Shown here in pieces: positions 44,780-53,012 of a DNA stretch of 64,000 nt (the first letter of the stretch is position 1; every line of letters starts with the position of its first letter). The notes beneath the pieces are model-generated. The model was not told the DNA's origin and made no database searches. It saw only the letters and a program-made list of their open reading frames with translations. The DNA is from Ramlibacter sp. Leaf400 (GTDB lineage Bacteria; Pseudomonadota; Gammaproteobacteria; Burkholderiales; Burkholderiaceae_C), in the NCBI RefSeq assembly GCF_001424545.1, contig NZ_LMQL01000010.1:238673-302672 (forward strand), given 5' to 3'. The translations under genes and the position numbers were made by a program.

Positions 44780-45907
44780 GTGTTGAGCAGCAAGGAAGTT
44801 CTGGAGCGCACGGGCATTTCCCGGGCGACCCTGAACAACTACATCGGGAGCGGCCTGCTGCCGCGTCCCGAGGTGCTGCCGCCCGGCCCCGAGCACGGCG
44901 CCGCGCCCCGCATCGGCTACTTCCCCGACGACACGGTCGACCGCATCACCGAGATCCAGCGCCTCAAGCAACAGGGCTGGAGCATCTCGCGCATCGCCGG
45001 CCACCTGGCCGGGGGCGCCCGGCTCGCTGCGCTGCCGGCCGCGCAGCCCGCCGCCCCGCAGCGGGTCGCCGAACCCACGCCGCCGTTCGCGACTGAGGCC
45101 CCCGCCCCGGTCCGGCCCGCGGCCGTGCATCCCGCTCCGGCGCCCGCGCCCTCGCCGCCTCCGGCCGCCGACCCCGCCGCCCGCCGCCGCATCCCGGCGC
45201 CCATCCTCACCCCCGTGGCCGTCCTGGTCAGCACTCTGCAGGACGCCGGGGAGCTGTGGCTGCAGCTGCCGGCGGGCGAGTACTTCGAGCTGGTCAACGA
45301 GGTCTGGCTGGAGCTGGACCGCATCTTCACGATGCATGGCGGCCGCCACGGCAAGCACCCGGGCGAAGGCATGGTCTGCCACTTCCTGCCGCTGCAGCCG
45401 CCCGCCAGCCACCTGTGGAACGCGCTGGCCGCCGCCCACCAGGCGCGCGAGTCCATGCGCCAGATCAGCAGCCGCTGGCAGGCCCGCAAGGGCTGGGACT
45501 TCGAGCTGTGCATGAACACCGGCGTGGACGAGGGCCAGGACTGGCTGGGCGCCCTGCGCCTGTCCGAGCCGCTGGAGCTCACCGTGGTGGGCGGCGCCGC
45601 CGACCACGCGGCGCAGCTGTCGCGCTCGGCCCGCGAAGGCGCGATCTGGATCACCCGAAACCTGGTCGGCAAGCTGTCGGCCGAAGAGCGCCGCCGCATC
45701 ACCTTCGGCGTTCCGCGCGCCGGCCGCGTGGGGCCTGATCGGCGCGTGCTCTCCAGCTTCTCCCGCCTGGCCGACCTGGCCGCCCCCCTTGCAGGCTCGC
45801 CGGCGGTCCCCGCCGCCCTGGCCGACCTCCCCGTCTCCGAACTGCTGGACCTGGCAACGGTCCTGCCGCCTTCTTCGACTCAGTTGCCGGCCAGGCCCGA
45901 AGCCTGA
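44780..45907 (+). CDS. MerR-like HTH fused to degenerate nucleotide-cyclase domain
   Basis: 375 residues. Residues 1-78 form a MerR-type HTH (SSKEVLERTGISRATLNNYIGSGLLPRP ... DDTVDRITEIQRLKQQGWSISRIAGHL). A Pro/Ala linker runs to ~138. Residues 143-330 align with class III adenylate/guanylate cyclases: YFELVNEVWLELDRIFTMHGG, GKHPGEGMVCHF, MNTGVDEGQDWLG and DHAAQLSRSAREGAIWITRNLVGKL. The first metal-binding Asp position reads Thr (about residue 152) and the GDG turn is GEG (195-197), so cyclase activity is doubtful; nucleotide sensing is a possible use. The start is GTG 44780 after AGAGG. The 45930 gene follows 22 bp later. Confidence 0.82.
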   Translation: MLSSKEVLERTGISRATLNNYIGSGLLPRPEVLPPGPEHGAAPRIGYFPDDTVDRITEIQRLKQQGWSISRIAGHLAGGARLAALPAAQPAAPQRVAEPTPPFATEAPAPVRPAAVHPAPAPAPSPPPAADPAARRRIPAPILTPVAVLVSTLQDAGELWLQLPAGEYFELVNEVWLELDRIFTMHGGRHGKHPGEGMVCHFLPLQPPASHLWNALAAAHQARESMRQISSRWQARKGWDFELCMNTGVDEGQDWLGALRLSEPLELTVVGGAADHAAQLSRSAREGAIWITRNLVGKLSAEERRRITFGVPRAGRVGPDRRVLSSFSRLADLAAPLAGSPAVPAALADLPVSELLDLATVLPPSSTQLPARPEA

Positions 45908-45929
45908 GGACACCAGGAAGGAACACACC

Positions 45930-46292
45930 ATGCGCTGGTTCAAGCCCAATCTGCGGAACAGCCTCCACGCCATCTTCAGCGCCAGCCTGAGCGGGCACCG
46001 ACCCGACGAGGACGACGAAGAGACGCTGGTCAGCATCGAGGACATCCGCACCCGGATGGTGGAGCTGCTGTCCTCGCAGACCGACGAGCGCGCGGCCATC
46101 CTGCGGCGGCGGCTGCGCTACGCCGACAGCGTGGAGTCGCTGTGGTTCATGCGCGGCGAGCTGATGGCGCTGATGTCCAGGACGCTGGGCGAGGCGGCAT
46201 CGCTGGAGAAGATCGCGTCCGTCAGCGAGATGTTCGACGACCTGCTGCCGCAGGGGCTGCGGTCGAGGCCGAGCCCGCTGGGAAGGTCCTGA
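45930..46292 (+). CDS. Small helical protein paired with the MerR/cyclase-like gene
   Basis: 120 residues, family not recognised. Mostly helical with RRRLRYADSVESLWFMRGELMALM as its most distinctive segment and a paralog at 9768-10109. No signal peptide or membrane segment. ATG 45930 has AGGAAGG upstream. Its position 22 bp after the regulator and the absence of other genes suggest it is the regulated output or partner of that protein; this is inference. Confidence 0.8.
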   Translation: MRWFKPNLRNSLHAIFSASLSGHRPDEDDEETLVSIEDIRTRMVELLSSQTDERAAILRRRLRYADSVESLWFMRGELMALMSRTLGEAASLEKIASVSEMFDDLLPQGLRSRPSPLGRS

Positions 46293-46308
46293 TCCTCTCG
46301 CCGGCCTT

Positions 46309-46324
46309 GGAGGTCTTCACCTCC
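46309..46324. terminator. Small perfect hairpin between convergent genes
   Basis: GGAGGT-CTTC-ACCTCC, a perfect 6-bp stem with a four-base loop, in the 44-bp gap between the 45930 gene and the vanZ-like gene. No T run on either strand, so termination is only a possibility. Confidence 0.4.
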
Positions 46325-46336
46325 TGACGGCTCAGG

Positions 46337-46846
46337 TCAGCCCGCCCTTTTCTTCCCGGTCGCCCGCAGTCCCAGCAGCACCACCGCCACGGCGATCCCC
46401 AGCGCGCCACCGGTCGTATCGATCAGCACGTCGCGCACCCGCCCCGCGCGCCCGTCCGCCAGGAACTGGAGCGCTTCGGTCAGCGTCCCCACCAGCAGCA
46501 CCCCCGCCAGCGCGAACCGTGCCCTCACCCGGCCGGTCAGGTGGAGCGCACCGCCCAACAAGGCGAACCCCAGGAAGTGCCCCACCTTGTCAATGTGCAG
46601 GTAGGCCGGGAAAGGACTGAGCAGATCGTTCTTGGGCCCGACGGGCATCAGGGTGGCGACCAGGATGCACATCAGCATGACGAACGCGAAGACCACGGCG
46701 GGCCGGGACCTCAGGTGGGCTGCTGCGGAGGAAGGGGGGCGTGACTGCACTGGATGGAAGAGCCGGGGAATGGCGGTGGACGGTTGCCGACCATTGTTCC
46801 ATGCTCGACCGCGCGCCTTTAATGCCTCAGCGTTACACGCGGACAT
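46337..46846 (-). CDS. VanZ-like membrane protein
   Basis: Up to 169 residues with four hydrophobic segments; DKVGHFLGFALLGGALHL and DVLIDTTGGALGIAVAVVLL are the VanZ-family core. VanZ gives low-level teicoplanin resistance in enterococci; the role of proteobacterial members is unknown. The start is uncertain: ATG 46846 gives a long polar leader, while a GTG just before the first membrane segment (AVVFAFVMLM) would give about 120 residues. Confidence 0.8.
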   Translation of the reverse strand: MSACNAEALKARGRAWNNGRQPSTAIPRLFHPVQSRPPSSAAAHLRSRPAVVFAFVMLMCILVATLMPVGPKNDLLSPFPAYLHIDKVGHFLGFALLGGALHLTGRVRARFALAGVLLVGTLTEALQFLADGRAGRVRDVLIDTTGGALGIAVAVVLLGLRATGKKRAG

Positions 46847-46945
46847 GGCTGAGGCTTATGGCTTACCTGTGCAACACACGGTGTCGCTACCTCGGCCGAA
46901 GAATCTTCCTGAGCGGGCGAGAACCCGCGCTGCCCAGGGAGGCAC

Positions 46946-48232
46946 ATGGCCATCAGTCCGATGCCGGACGCGCTGCACGCAAGCGCGTCGAACCCCGCCT
47001 GCACCCGCAGGACCGCCGCGCCCGCGGCCATGGTGCTGGCCCTCGTGGTGCTGGCCGGATGTGGAGGCGGAGGCGGCGGTGGCAGCAACCCCGACGCGCC
47101 TCCACCCGCCGAGCCCCGGCTGGCCCTCGCCACCAGCCCACCCGCCCTCCTTCAGGTCACGCCCGCGCCCAACGTGCTGCCGATCGAACTCGGCCGAGGT
47201 CCGCGCGGCACGGCCTTCAACACCCCCTTCGTCTCCGTGACGGTCTGCCTGCCGGGCACCGCCACCTGCCAGACGATCGACAAGGTCCTGCTGGACACCG
47301 GCTCCTCGGGCCTGCGCATCGACGCGGCCGCGCTGGGCAGCCGCGTCGAACTCCCCTCCCTCACCACCGGCGAAGGCGCCCCGGTGGGCCAGTGCCTGCA
47401 GTTCGCCAGCGGCGTCACCTGGGGATCGGTGCGGCGGGCCGAAGTCCGGATCGCCGGCCAACGCACCCAGGCCGTGTCGGTCCAGGTGTACGACGAGCCA
47501 TCGACACCCGCGCGCCCCCGGCCCGCCTCCTGCGGCGTGGGCAACGACCTCAGCCTGGTGCTGGACGCGAACGGCATCCTCGGCGTGGGCCCGCAGCGCC
47601 AGGACTGCGGCGCCGCCTGCGAGCGGGTCGCGCCGCCGGCGATCTACTTCGCCTGCTCGGGCGGGGCGTGCACGGCGACCTCCGTGCCGCGCGCCAACCA
47701 GGTCGGCAACCCGATCGCCGCCCTGCCGGCGGACAACAACGGCCTGGCCATCCTGCTGCCGGCCGTGCCGGCGGGCGGCGCCAGCATGGTCGCCGGCGCG
47801 GCGATCCTGGGCATCGGGTCGCGGCCCAACAACCCGCTCGGACCCGCGAGGGTGTTCGCGCCGGATGCGGAGGGGTTCCTGAGCACGACCTACCAAGGCG
47901 CCACGCACCGCGCCTTCCTGGACACGGGGACCAACAGCGTGCGCTTCCCGGATGCCGGGCTGCCCTTGTGCGGAGCGTTCTATTGCCCGCCCCAGCCCGG
48001 CCGGCTGACGGCGACGATCACCTCGGCCGAGGGCGTTGCGAAGGACATCGACTTCGCCTTCGAGGCGCCGGACCGGGTCAACGCCGATGCGATCGCCGCC
48101 AGCATCGCCGGCGGCGGCCGGCTGCCGCACCACGTGAACTGGGGGCTGCCGTTCTTCTTCGGCCGCGTGGTGCACGTGGCGATCGAAGGGGCGGCGACGC
48201 CGGCGGGGCCGGGGCCTTACTGGGCGTTCTGA
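46946..48232 (+). CDS. DUF3443 lipoprotein, aspartic-protease-like
   Basis: 428 residues. A signal with lipobox LAGC at about 36-39 is followed by a glycine run (GGGGGGG) typical of exported Burkholderiales lipoproteins. The body belongs to DUF3443 and contains two DTG motifs about 200 residues apart, VLLDTGSSGLRIDA and FLDTGTNSVRFPD, the arrangement of bilobal pepsin-like proteases, with several Cys pairs. Peptidase activity is inference. DUF3443 genes usually sit next to a DUF2844 gene; none is here. Confidence 0.85.
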   Translation: MAISPMPDALHASASNPACTRRTAAPAAMVLALVVLAGCGGGGGGGSNPDAPPPAEPRLALATSPPALLQVTPAPNVLPIELGRGPRGTAFNTPFVSVTVCLPGTATCQTIDKVLLDTGSSGLRIDAAALGSRVELPSLTTGEGAPVGQCLQFASGVTWGSVRRAEVRIAGQRTQAVSVQVYDEPSTPARPRPASCGVGNDLSLVLDANGILGVGPQRQDCGAACERVAPPAIYFACSGGACTATSVPRANQVGNPIAALPADNNGLAILLPAVPAGGASMVAGAAILGIGSRPNNPLGPARVFAPDAEGFLSTTYQGATHRAFLDTGTNSVRFPDAGLPLCGAFYCPPQPGRLTATITSAEGVAKDIDFAFEAPDRVNADAIAASIAGGGRLPHHVNWGLPFFFGRVVHVAIEGAATPAGPGPYWAF

Positions 48233-48257
48233 GCCCGAGTCAACAGCACAAAGAAAA

Positions 48258-48282
48258 AGGGCCCGGAAGAACCGGGCCCTTG
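48258..48282 (-). terminator. Terminator between DUF3443 gene and the 48301 lipoprotein gene
   Basis: Perfect 10-bp arms AAGGGCCCGG / CCGGGCCCTT with a 5-nt loop. On the minus strand it is followed by TTTCTTTG, so it best serves the 48301 gene, though it also lies just after the plus-strand DUF3443 stop. Confidence 0.8.
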
Positions 48283-48300
48283 GCATTCACGCGCGGTGAA

Positions 48301-48876
48301 TCAAGAGCCGCCGGTCACCTGGGTCACCGAAGCGCTGGTGATCTTGTTGCCGCCCACCAGCACATCGCCGTTGGACTGGATCACCACGGTGGTGGTGACG
48401 GGCGCCGACACGGTGCCGTTCAGGGACACGGTGGCCTGCACGGTGGCGGAGCCGCCCTCGGCCGTGACGTTGGCGGTGTTCAGGTCGATCGCGCAGTCGG
48501 CAACGGTGACGCTGGCACCCAGTTGCAGCGGGTGCGGCGCGGTGAACGTCGAAGCCGTCACCGTGAAGATGCACGAGCCGAACCCGAGGTTGCCGGTGGC
48601 GGTGTTGCCACCAGCCGACACGCCGAAGGTGGGCGTAGCGCCGGCGGTGATGGTCAGGGTGGTGGCCTGGCCGGTCGTGCCGAAGGACGGCACGCCGCTG
48701 GCAAACGAGATCGGCTGGGCGTTCAGGGCCTGTGCAGCCACAGCGCCCGTCTGGGGATTGATCGCCACGGGCGGCACGTCCGCCGCCACGGCGGTGGTGT
48801 CATCGCCACTGCCGCCGCCACAAGCCACGAGGGCCGCGGCAGCCAGGGTGGCCAGCAAGTACTTCGAAATTCGCAT
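48301..48876 (-). CDS. Putative lipoprotein, low-complexity beta-rich
   Basis: 191 residues. A signal with lipobox LVAC and a GGGSGDD spacer is followed by a Thr/Val/Ala-rich sequence of predicted beta strands (FTVTASTFTAPHPL, VSAPVTTTVVIQSNGDVLVGG). Only two internal cysteines, in SCIF and DCAI, which may pair. Family not recognised. Divergent from yjbH; convergent with the DUF3443 gene. Confidence 0.8.
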   Translation of the reverse strand: MRISKYLLATLAAAALVACGGGSGDDTTAVAADVPPVAINPQTGAVAAQALNAQPISFASGVPSFGTTGQATTLTITAGATPTFGVSAGGNTATGNLGFGSCIFTVTASTFTAPHPLQLGASVTVADCAIDLNTANVTAEGGSATVQATVSLNGTVSAPVTTTVVIQSNGDVLVGGNKITSASVTQVTGGS

Positions 48877-48968
48877 TTCCCTCTTACCTCGTGTCTTTGG
48901 GTTGTTCAGTTGGGTTCAGTGCCGGAGAGTACCTCAGCTGTATCAGGGCGTAAATAGGCCTGATGAGT

Positions 48969-49004
48969 TTGCAAGGCCAAAAGTTGGTTGACTGTGCCTT
49001 GCAA
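48969..49004. promoter_or_regulatory. Inverted repeat upstream of yjbH
   Basis: Nine-bp arms TTGCAAGGC / GCCTTGCAA with an 18-bp spacer, 18 bp before the yjbH start. Could be an operator or a leader hairpin controlling the polysaccharide genes. Confidence 0.5.
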
Positions 49005-49021
49005 GTAACATCGCGCCCGCC

Positions 49022-51259
49022 ATGCGCCTGCCCCCCAAGAAGTTTTCGACCCTGGCGCTCGGCCTCTTGGCCCTGCCTGCCGCCGCGGTAGACACCACGA
49101 TGACGTCCGCCGGGTACACCGGCCTTAGCTTCACGCCCAATGCCCACCTGCTCTCGTGGGGACGCCTGGAAGCGGCCTACGAGAACCAACTTGCCGGCAT
49201 CGTCCGCGACACCACAGGCCACAATTACGTGCTGGGGTTCGGGCTGTTCCCCAACGCGGAGATCGCCGGCCGCCTGGCGACCAACAGCCTGGACGCGAGC
49301 TGCCTGCAGCGTCCCGGCTGCGGTGCGCGAGACCTATCCGCGTCCGGCAAAGTGGCGATCGGCCTGGACGCGACGAACCGCTTCCGCCTCGCCGCTGGCG
49401 CCACCGACATCGGCGGCGCAGTCACGTTCTTCCGCACGTACTACGGCGTGCTGACATACACCGAAGGATCGCTCGAAAGCAGCGCGGGCGTGGCTCGCCG
49501 AAGCGGGCCCGGTCGGGATGGATCCCGCTCTCCGCTGCATGGTCCATTTGCCGCTGTCGCCTGGCAGCCGATCCCGTTGGTACGAGGCCACATTGAGTAC
49601 GCCGACGGCAATGCCTGGGCAGGCGTGCGCGTCTTCGCGCCCGCGCAATGGCTGCCCGAAGGCTGGTCGCTGTCGGCCGGCGCCAATGCGCGCCTGAACG
49701 CCAACAACCTCACCGAGCGCACCTGGTGGGGCGCTTCGCTCTCGATCCCGCTCTACAAGGTGCCGGCCCTTCCGGGGCGCACCGCAGCGCCCTTGCCGGC
49801 GCTGCAGCCCGGCCAGCAGCCGCTGCCCGCGTACGAGGCGCGCATCCCCGCGCCGGCCGCAGCGGTGCCGCCGGCGGCCACGCCCCCTGCCCCGCCGGCC
49901 GTCGCAACACCGACGCCTGCTGCACCTGCCCCCGTGGCGCCGCGCGCTGTCCAACCCGCGACCGACGCCCAGCTCCGGACCCTGGCCGACGCGCTCGAGG
50001 CCAAGGGCCTGGACGACATCTGGGTCGGCCGCATGGAAGACGGCACCGTGGCCGTCCGCGCCAACAACGCGAGCTACACCTGGAATTCCGCCGATGCCCT
50101 GGGCGCGGCCCTGGGCGCCGTGGCGCGCAGCCTAAGCGAGCTGCGCAGCGGCTATCGCCTCATCCTCACCGAGCGCCAGGTGCCGCTGGTGGGCGTGACC
50201 GGCCAGGCCGATTGCCTGCGCGAATGGATCGAGCAGCCCACCAACACCTGCACGGCCGGCCAGCTGTCGACACCCGGCACGCTGCCTCTGGAGCCGCTGC
50301 ACGCGGGCGCGCAGTGGGTGGTCCAGCGCCAGAAGCCGGGCTGGCAGACGGTGCGCGTGCGCGTCAGCCCCGTGCTGCGGACGACGGTGGGCACCGAGGT
50401 AGGTGCGTTCGACTACGCCGTCGGCGCCAACGTCGCGGCGCAGCTGCCCCTGTGGGCGGGCGCGAGCGTGGACGCCGGCGTGAACCTGCCGATCACCGAA
50501 ACCGAAGACTTCGAACAAGGCCGCGCCTTCTTCAACCGCCGCATCCCCTCGGGCCTGGAGCGCCTGTCGTTCACCCAGACCCTGCGCGTGCCGCTGCAGC
50601 AGTGGCTGCCGCCCGGCCAAGGCCTGCGCTGGGCGCCCAGCGCCCTCACCGCCCAGGCCACCGTGGGCCGCATCGGCACCTTCTTTGACGGCGCGCTGGG
50701 CGAACTGCGCTGGGAGCCGGGCGAAGGCCGGCACCGCTTGTCCGCCCAGGCGGGGCTGTTCCGGAACAACGACTTCGACGACGGCCGCGGCGCGCTCGGC
50801 CCGCTGCGCCGGGCCAATCCGCTGCTGGGCAGCTACCGCTACAGCGTGATGGCCACCCGCACCGACCTTGAGTTCACTGCCGGCCAGTTCATGCTCAACG
50901 ACCGTGGTCTGCAGCTCGGGCTGCGGCAGTGGTTCGCCGACACCTCCGTCAGCGTCTACTACCGGCGCTCGGCCTTCGATGGCCAGCGCACGCGCCAGGT
51001 GGCCGGCATCGCGCTCTCCCTGCCGATCGGCCCGCGGCGCGACTGGAACCCAGTGCCGCACCTGCAAGTGGGCGGCACGCCCCGCATCTCGCATGCCGTG
51101 GAGACCACCCTCCGCGAGCCTAGAGGCGGCAACCCGCAGGCCTTTGGCACCGGCGTTCGCCCGCCCGTGCCTGGACTGGAAGCCACATTCAATTCCGACC
51201 GCTCGAGCCTCGCGTACTTCGAGGACAACATCCGCCGCATCCGCGACGCCGCCCGCTGA
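49022..51259 (+). CDS. yjbH: YjbH-type outer-membrane protein of exopolysaccharide locus
   Basis: 745 residues. A signal peptide (LALGLLALPAAA) is followed by the YjbH domain beginning TSAGYTGLSFTPNAHLLSWGRLEAAYENQL, a Pro/Ala linker (about residues 255-305), and a long C-terminal beta-barrel-like part (RVSPVLRTTVGTEVGAFDYAVGAN onward). YjbH/GfcD proteins are encoded in exopolysaccharide operons and are thought to be outer-membrane porin-like factors. First gene of the plus-strand cluster. There are 145 bp between its stop and wza. Confidence 0.85.
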   Translation: MRLPPKKFSTLALGLLALPAAAVDTTMTSAGYTGLSFTPNAHLLSWGRLEAAYENQLAGIVRDTTGHNYVLGFGLFPNAEIAGRLATNSLDASCLQRPGCGARDLSASGKVAIGLDATNRFRLAAGATDIGGAVTFFRTYYGVLTYTEGSLESSAGVARRSGPGRDGSRSPLHGPFAAVAWQPIPLVRGHIEYADGNAWAGVRVFAPAQWLPEGWSLSAGANARLNANNLTERTWWGASLSIPLYKVPALPGRTAAPLPALQPGQQPLPAYEARIPAPAAAVPPAATPPAPPAVATPTPAAPAPVAPRAVQPATDAQLRTLADALEAKGLDDIWVGRMEDGTVAVRANNASYTWNSADALGAALGAVARSLSELRSGYRLILTERQVPLVGVTGQADCLREWIEQPTNTCTAGQLSTPGTLPLEPLHAGAQWVVQRQKPGWQTVRVRVSPVLRTTVGTEVGAFDYAVGANVAAQLPLWAGASVDAGVNLPITETEDFEQGRAFFNRRIPSGLERLSFTQTLRVPLQQWLPPGQGLRWAPSALTAQATVGRIGTFFDGALGELRWEPGEGRHRLSAQAGLFRNNDFDDGRGALGPLRRANPLLGSYRYSVMATRTDLEFTAGQFMLNDRGLQLGLRQWFADTSVSVYYRRSAFDGQRTRQVAGIALSLPIGPRRDWNPVPHLQVGGTPRISHAVETTLREPRGGNPQAFGTGVRPPVPGLEATFNSDRSSLAYFEDNIRRIRDAAR

Positions 51260-51404
51260 CGTTTGCTGCACAGCGGCATGACAAAGTGCCCGGTTCCGCT
51301 GTGTGCCGGGACCGCACCGCACAAGCACATCGCTGAGAGCTCAACCATGAGCTAAAGTCAGCGGCTGCCTGTAACAAAAAACATTCCAAGAGGATCCAGG
51401 ACCC

Positions 51405-52571
51405 ATGTTCAGAGGTGCTTTCGCCGTGGTTTGCCGGCGCGCGGCGTTCCCGCTCCTGGCGGCCGCCTTACTCCACGGCTGCGCCGTGGTCACGGCGCCT
51501 GGATTCGACTACGCCGACCCGAAGACGCGCACCAGCATCACCCTGGGTCAGTACGTGCCGGGCGACGTCGACAACCCGCCTCAAGGGGTGGTGGTGCCGA
51601 TCACGCCGGCCTTGGTGCAGGCGCAACAGCAGGCCCGCCCGCGTGAAGTCCCGACGGAGGTGAAGCAACTGTTCGCCGTTCCCAAGCCGTACACGATCGG
51701 CCCCAGCGACGTCATCAGCATCGTGGTTTACGACCACCCCGAACTGCTGCCGAACGCAGGGGCCGTCATCAGCCAGCAGGTCGACCCGACCGGCATCAGC
51801 GCCGCGCCGGGCTTCATCGTCGGCGCAGACGGCCAGGTGTCCTTCCCCTTCGTCGGCCGCATCAAGGTGCAGGGTCTGACCGAGATCGAGGCCTCGGAGC
51901 TGATCCGCGACCGCATCGCGCGCTTCATCAAGGACCCGCAGGTCTCGGTGCGCATCAATTCCTTCCGCAGCCGCCGCGCGTACGTGGACGGCGAAGTACG
52001 CACCCCGGGCATGCAGATCTTCACGGACGTGCCAATGACGATCCTGGAGGCGATCAACCGCTCGGGCGGCATCACGGCCGCGGGCGACCGCTCGTCCGTG
52101 CTCCTGACTCGCAACAACCAGACCACGGTGGTCAACCTGATGCAGTTCCAGGAACTGGGCATCAACCCCAACCAGATCCTGCTGGAGAGCGGCGACCTGG
52201 TTACGGTGCGCAGCCGCGACGAGAGCAAGGTGTTCGTGGCCGGCGAGATCGCACGGCCTTCCGCGCTGCAAATGCGCAACGGTCGCCTGAGCCTGAATGA
52301 GGCGCTCGGCGAAGCCGGCGGGCCGAGCCTGACCACGGCCAACACCAGCCAGATCTACGTTATCCGCAACACTGCTCAGGCTGGCGCTCCAGCGGTGTTC
52401 CACCTGAACGCGGCCGCACCGACGGCGCTGGCGCTGGCGGAAACCTTCGCCTTGCAACCGAAGGACGTGGTTTACATCGATCCGGTCCCGCTGGTGAACT
52501 GGAACCGCATCGTTTCACTGATCCTGCCCTCTGCTAGCGCGCTGAACCAGGGATCGGCGCCGTTCCGATGA
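51405..52571 (+). CDS. wza: Polysaccharide export outer-membrane protein (Wza/GumB family)
   Basis: 388 residues. A lipobox LLHGC ends the signal. The poly-export domain is KPYTIGPSDVISIVVYDHPEL, followed by two SLBB repeats (VDGEVRTPGMQIFTDVPMTILEAINRSGG; VAGEIARPSALQMRNGRLSLNEALGEAGG) and a C-terminal amphipathic helix (RIVSLILPSASAL) for the outer-membrane pore. It forms the octameric exit channel for capsule or exopolysaccharide. Overlaps wzb as ATGA. Confidence 0.94.
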   Translation: MFRGAFAVVCRRAAFPLLAAALLHGCAVVTAPGFDYADPKTRTSITLGQYVPGDVDNPPQGVVVPITPALVQAQQQARPREVPTEVKQLFAVPKPYTIGPSDVISIVVYDHPELLPNAGAVISQQVDPTGISAAPGFIVGADGQVSFPFVGRIKVQGLTEIEASELIRDRIARFIKDPQVSVRINSFRSRRAYVDGEVRTPGMQIFTDVPMTILEAINRSGGITAAGDRSSVLLTRNNQTTVVNLMQFQELGINPNQILLESGDLVTVRSRDESKVFVAGEIARPSALQMRNGRLSLNEALGEAGGPSLTTANTSQIYVIRNTAQAGAPAVFHLNAAAPTALALAETFALQPKDVVYIDPVPLVNWNRIVSLILPSASALNQGSAPFR

Positions 52572-52999
52572 AAAGCATCCTGGTGATTTGCGAAGGCAAC
52601 ATCTGCCGCAGCCCGATGGCCGAGGGTCTGCTGCGCGAGGCCTTGCCCGGGGTGGAGTTGCGTTCCGCGGGCCTGGGCGCGCTCGTCGGCATGCCGGCCG
52701 ACCCCATCTGCGTCCGGCTGCTGGCCGACAGAGGCATCGACATCAGGGGCCACCGTGCCTCGCAAGTCACCCGCTCCGACTGCCTGCGCGCCGACCTCAT
52801 CCTCGTGATGGACACCGAGCAGAAGCAGCGGCTATCCAACCTCTACCCCGAAGTCCGCGGACGCGTCTTCCGGATTGCCGAGAGAGCCGCAGCGGACGTG
52901 GAGGATCCCTACCGACGCCCGGAGCCGGTGTTCCACGCGGTCCTCACCAAGCTTGAAAGCAACGTGGACGAGTGGCAGCGCGTGCTGCGCCGCTGCTGA
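52568..52999 (+). CDS. wzb: Low-molecular-weight protein tyrosine phosphatase
   Basis: 143 residues. The phosphate loop is CEGNICRS (C-x5-R) at the N-terminus, and the DPYRR segment (general acid Asp) is near residue 115. In this context it dephosphorylates the Wzc tyrosine kinase C-terminus to cycle polymer export. Directly between wza and wzc. Confidence 0.95.
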   Translation: MKSILVICEGNICRSPMAEGLLREALPGVELRSAGLGALVGMPADPICVRLLADRGIDIRGHRASQVTRSDCLRADLILVMDTEQKQRLSNLYPEVRGRVFRIAERAAADVEDPYRRPEPVFHAVLTKLESNVDEWQRVLRRC

Positions 53000-53012
53000 A
53001 CGAAAGCCAGTC

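Noticed and set aside
44780..45907. Active adenylate cyclase
   Set aside because: Metal-binding Asp positions read Thr and Glu, so catalysis cannot be claimed.
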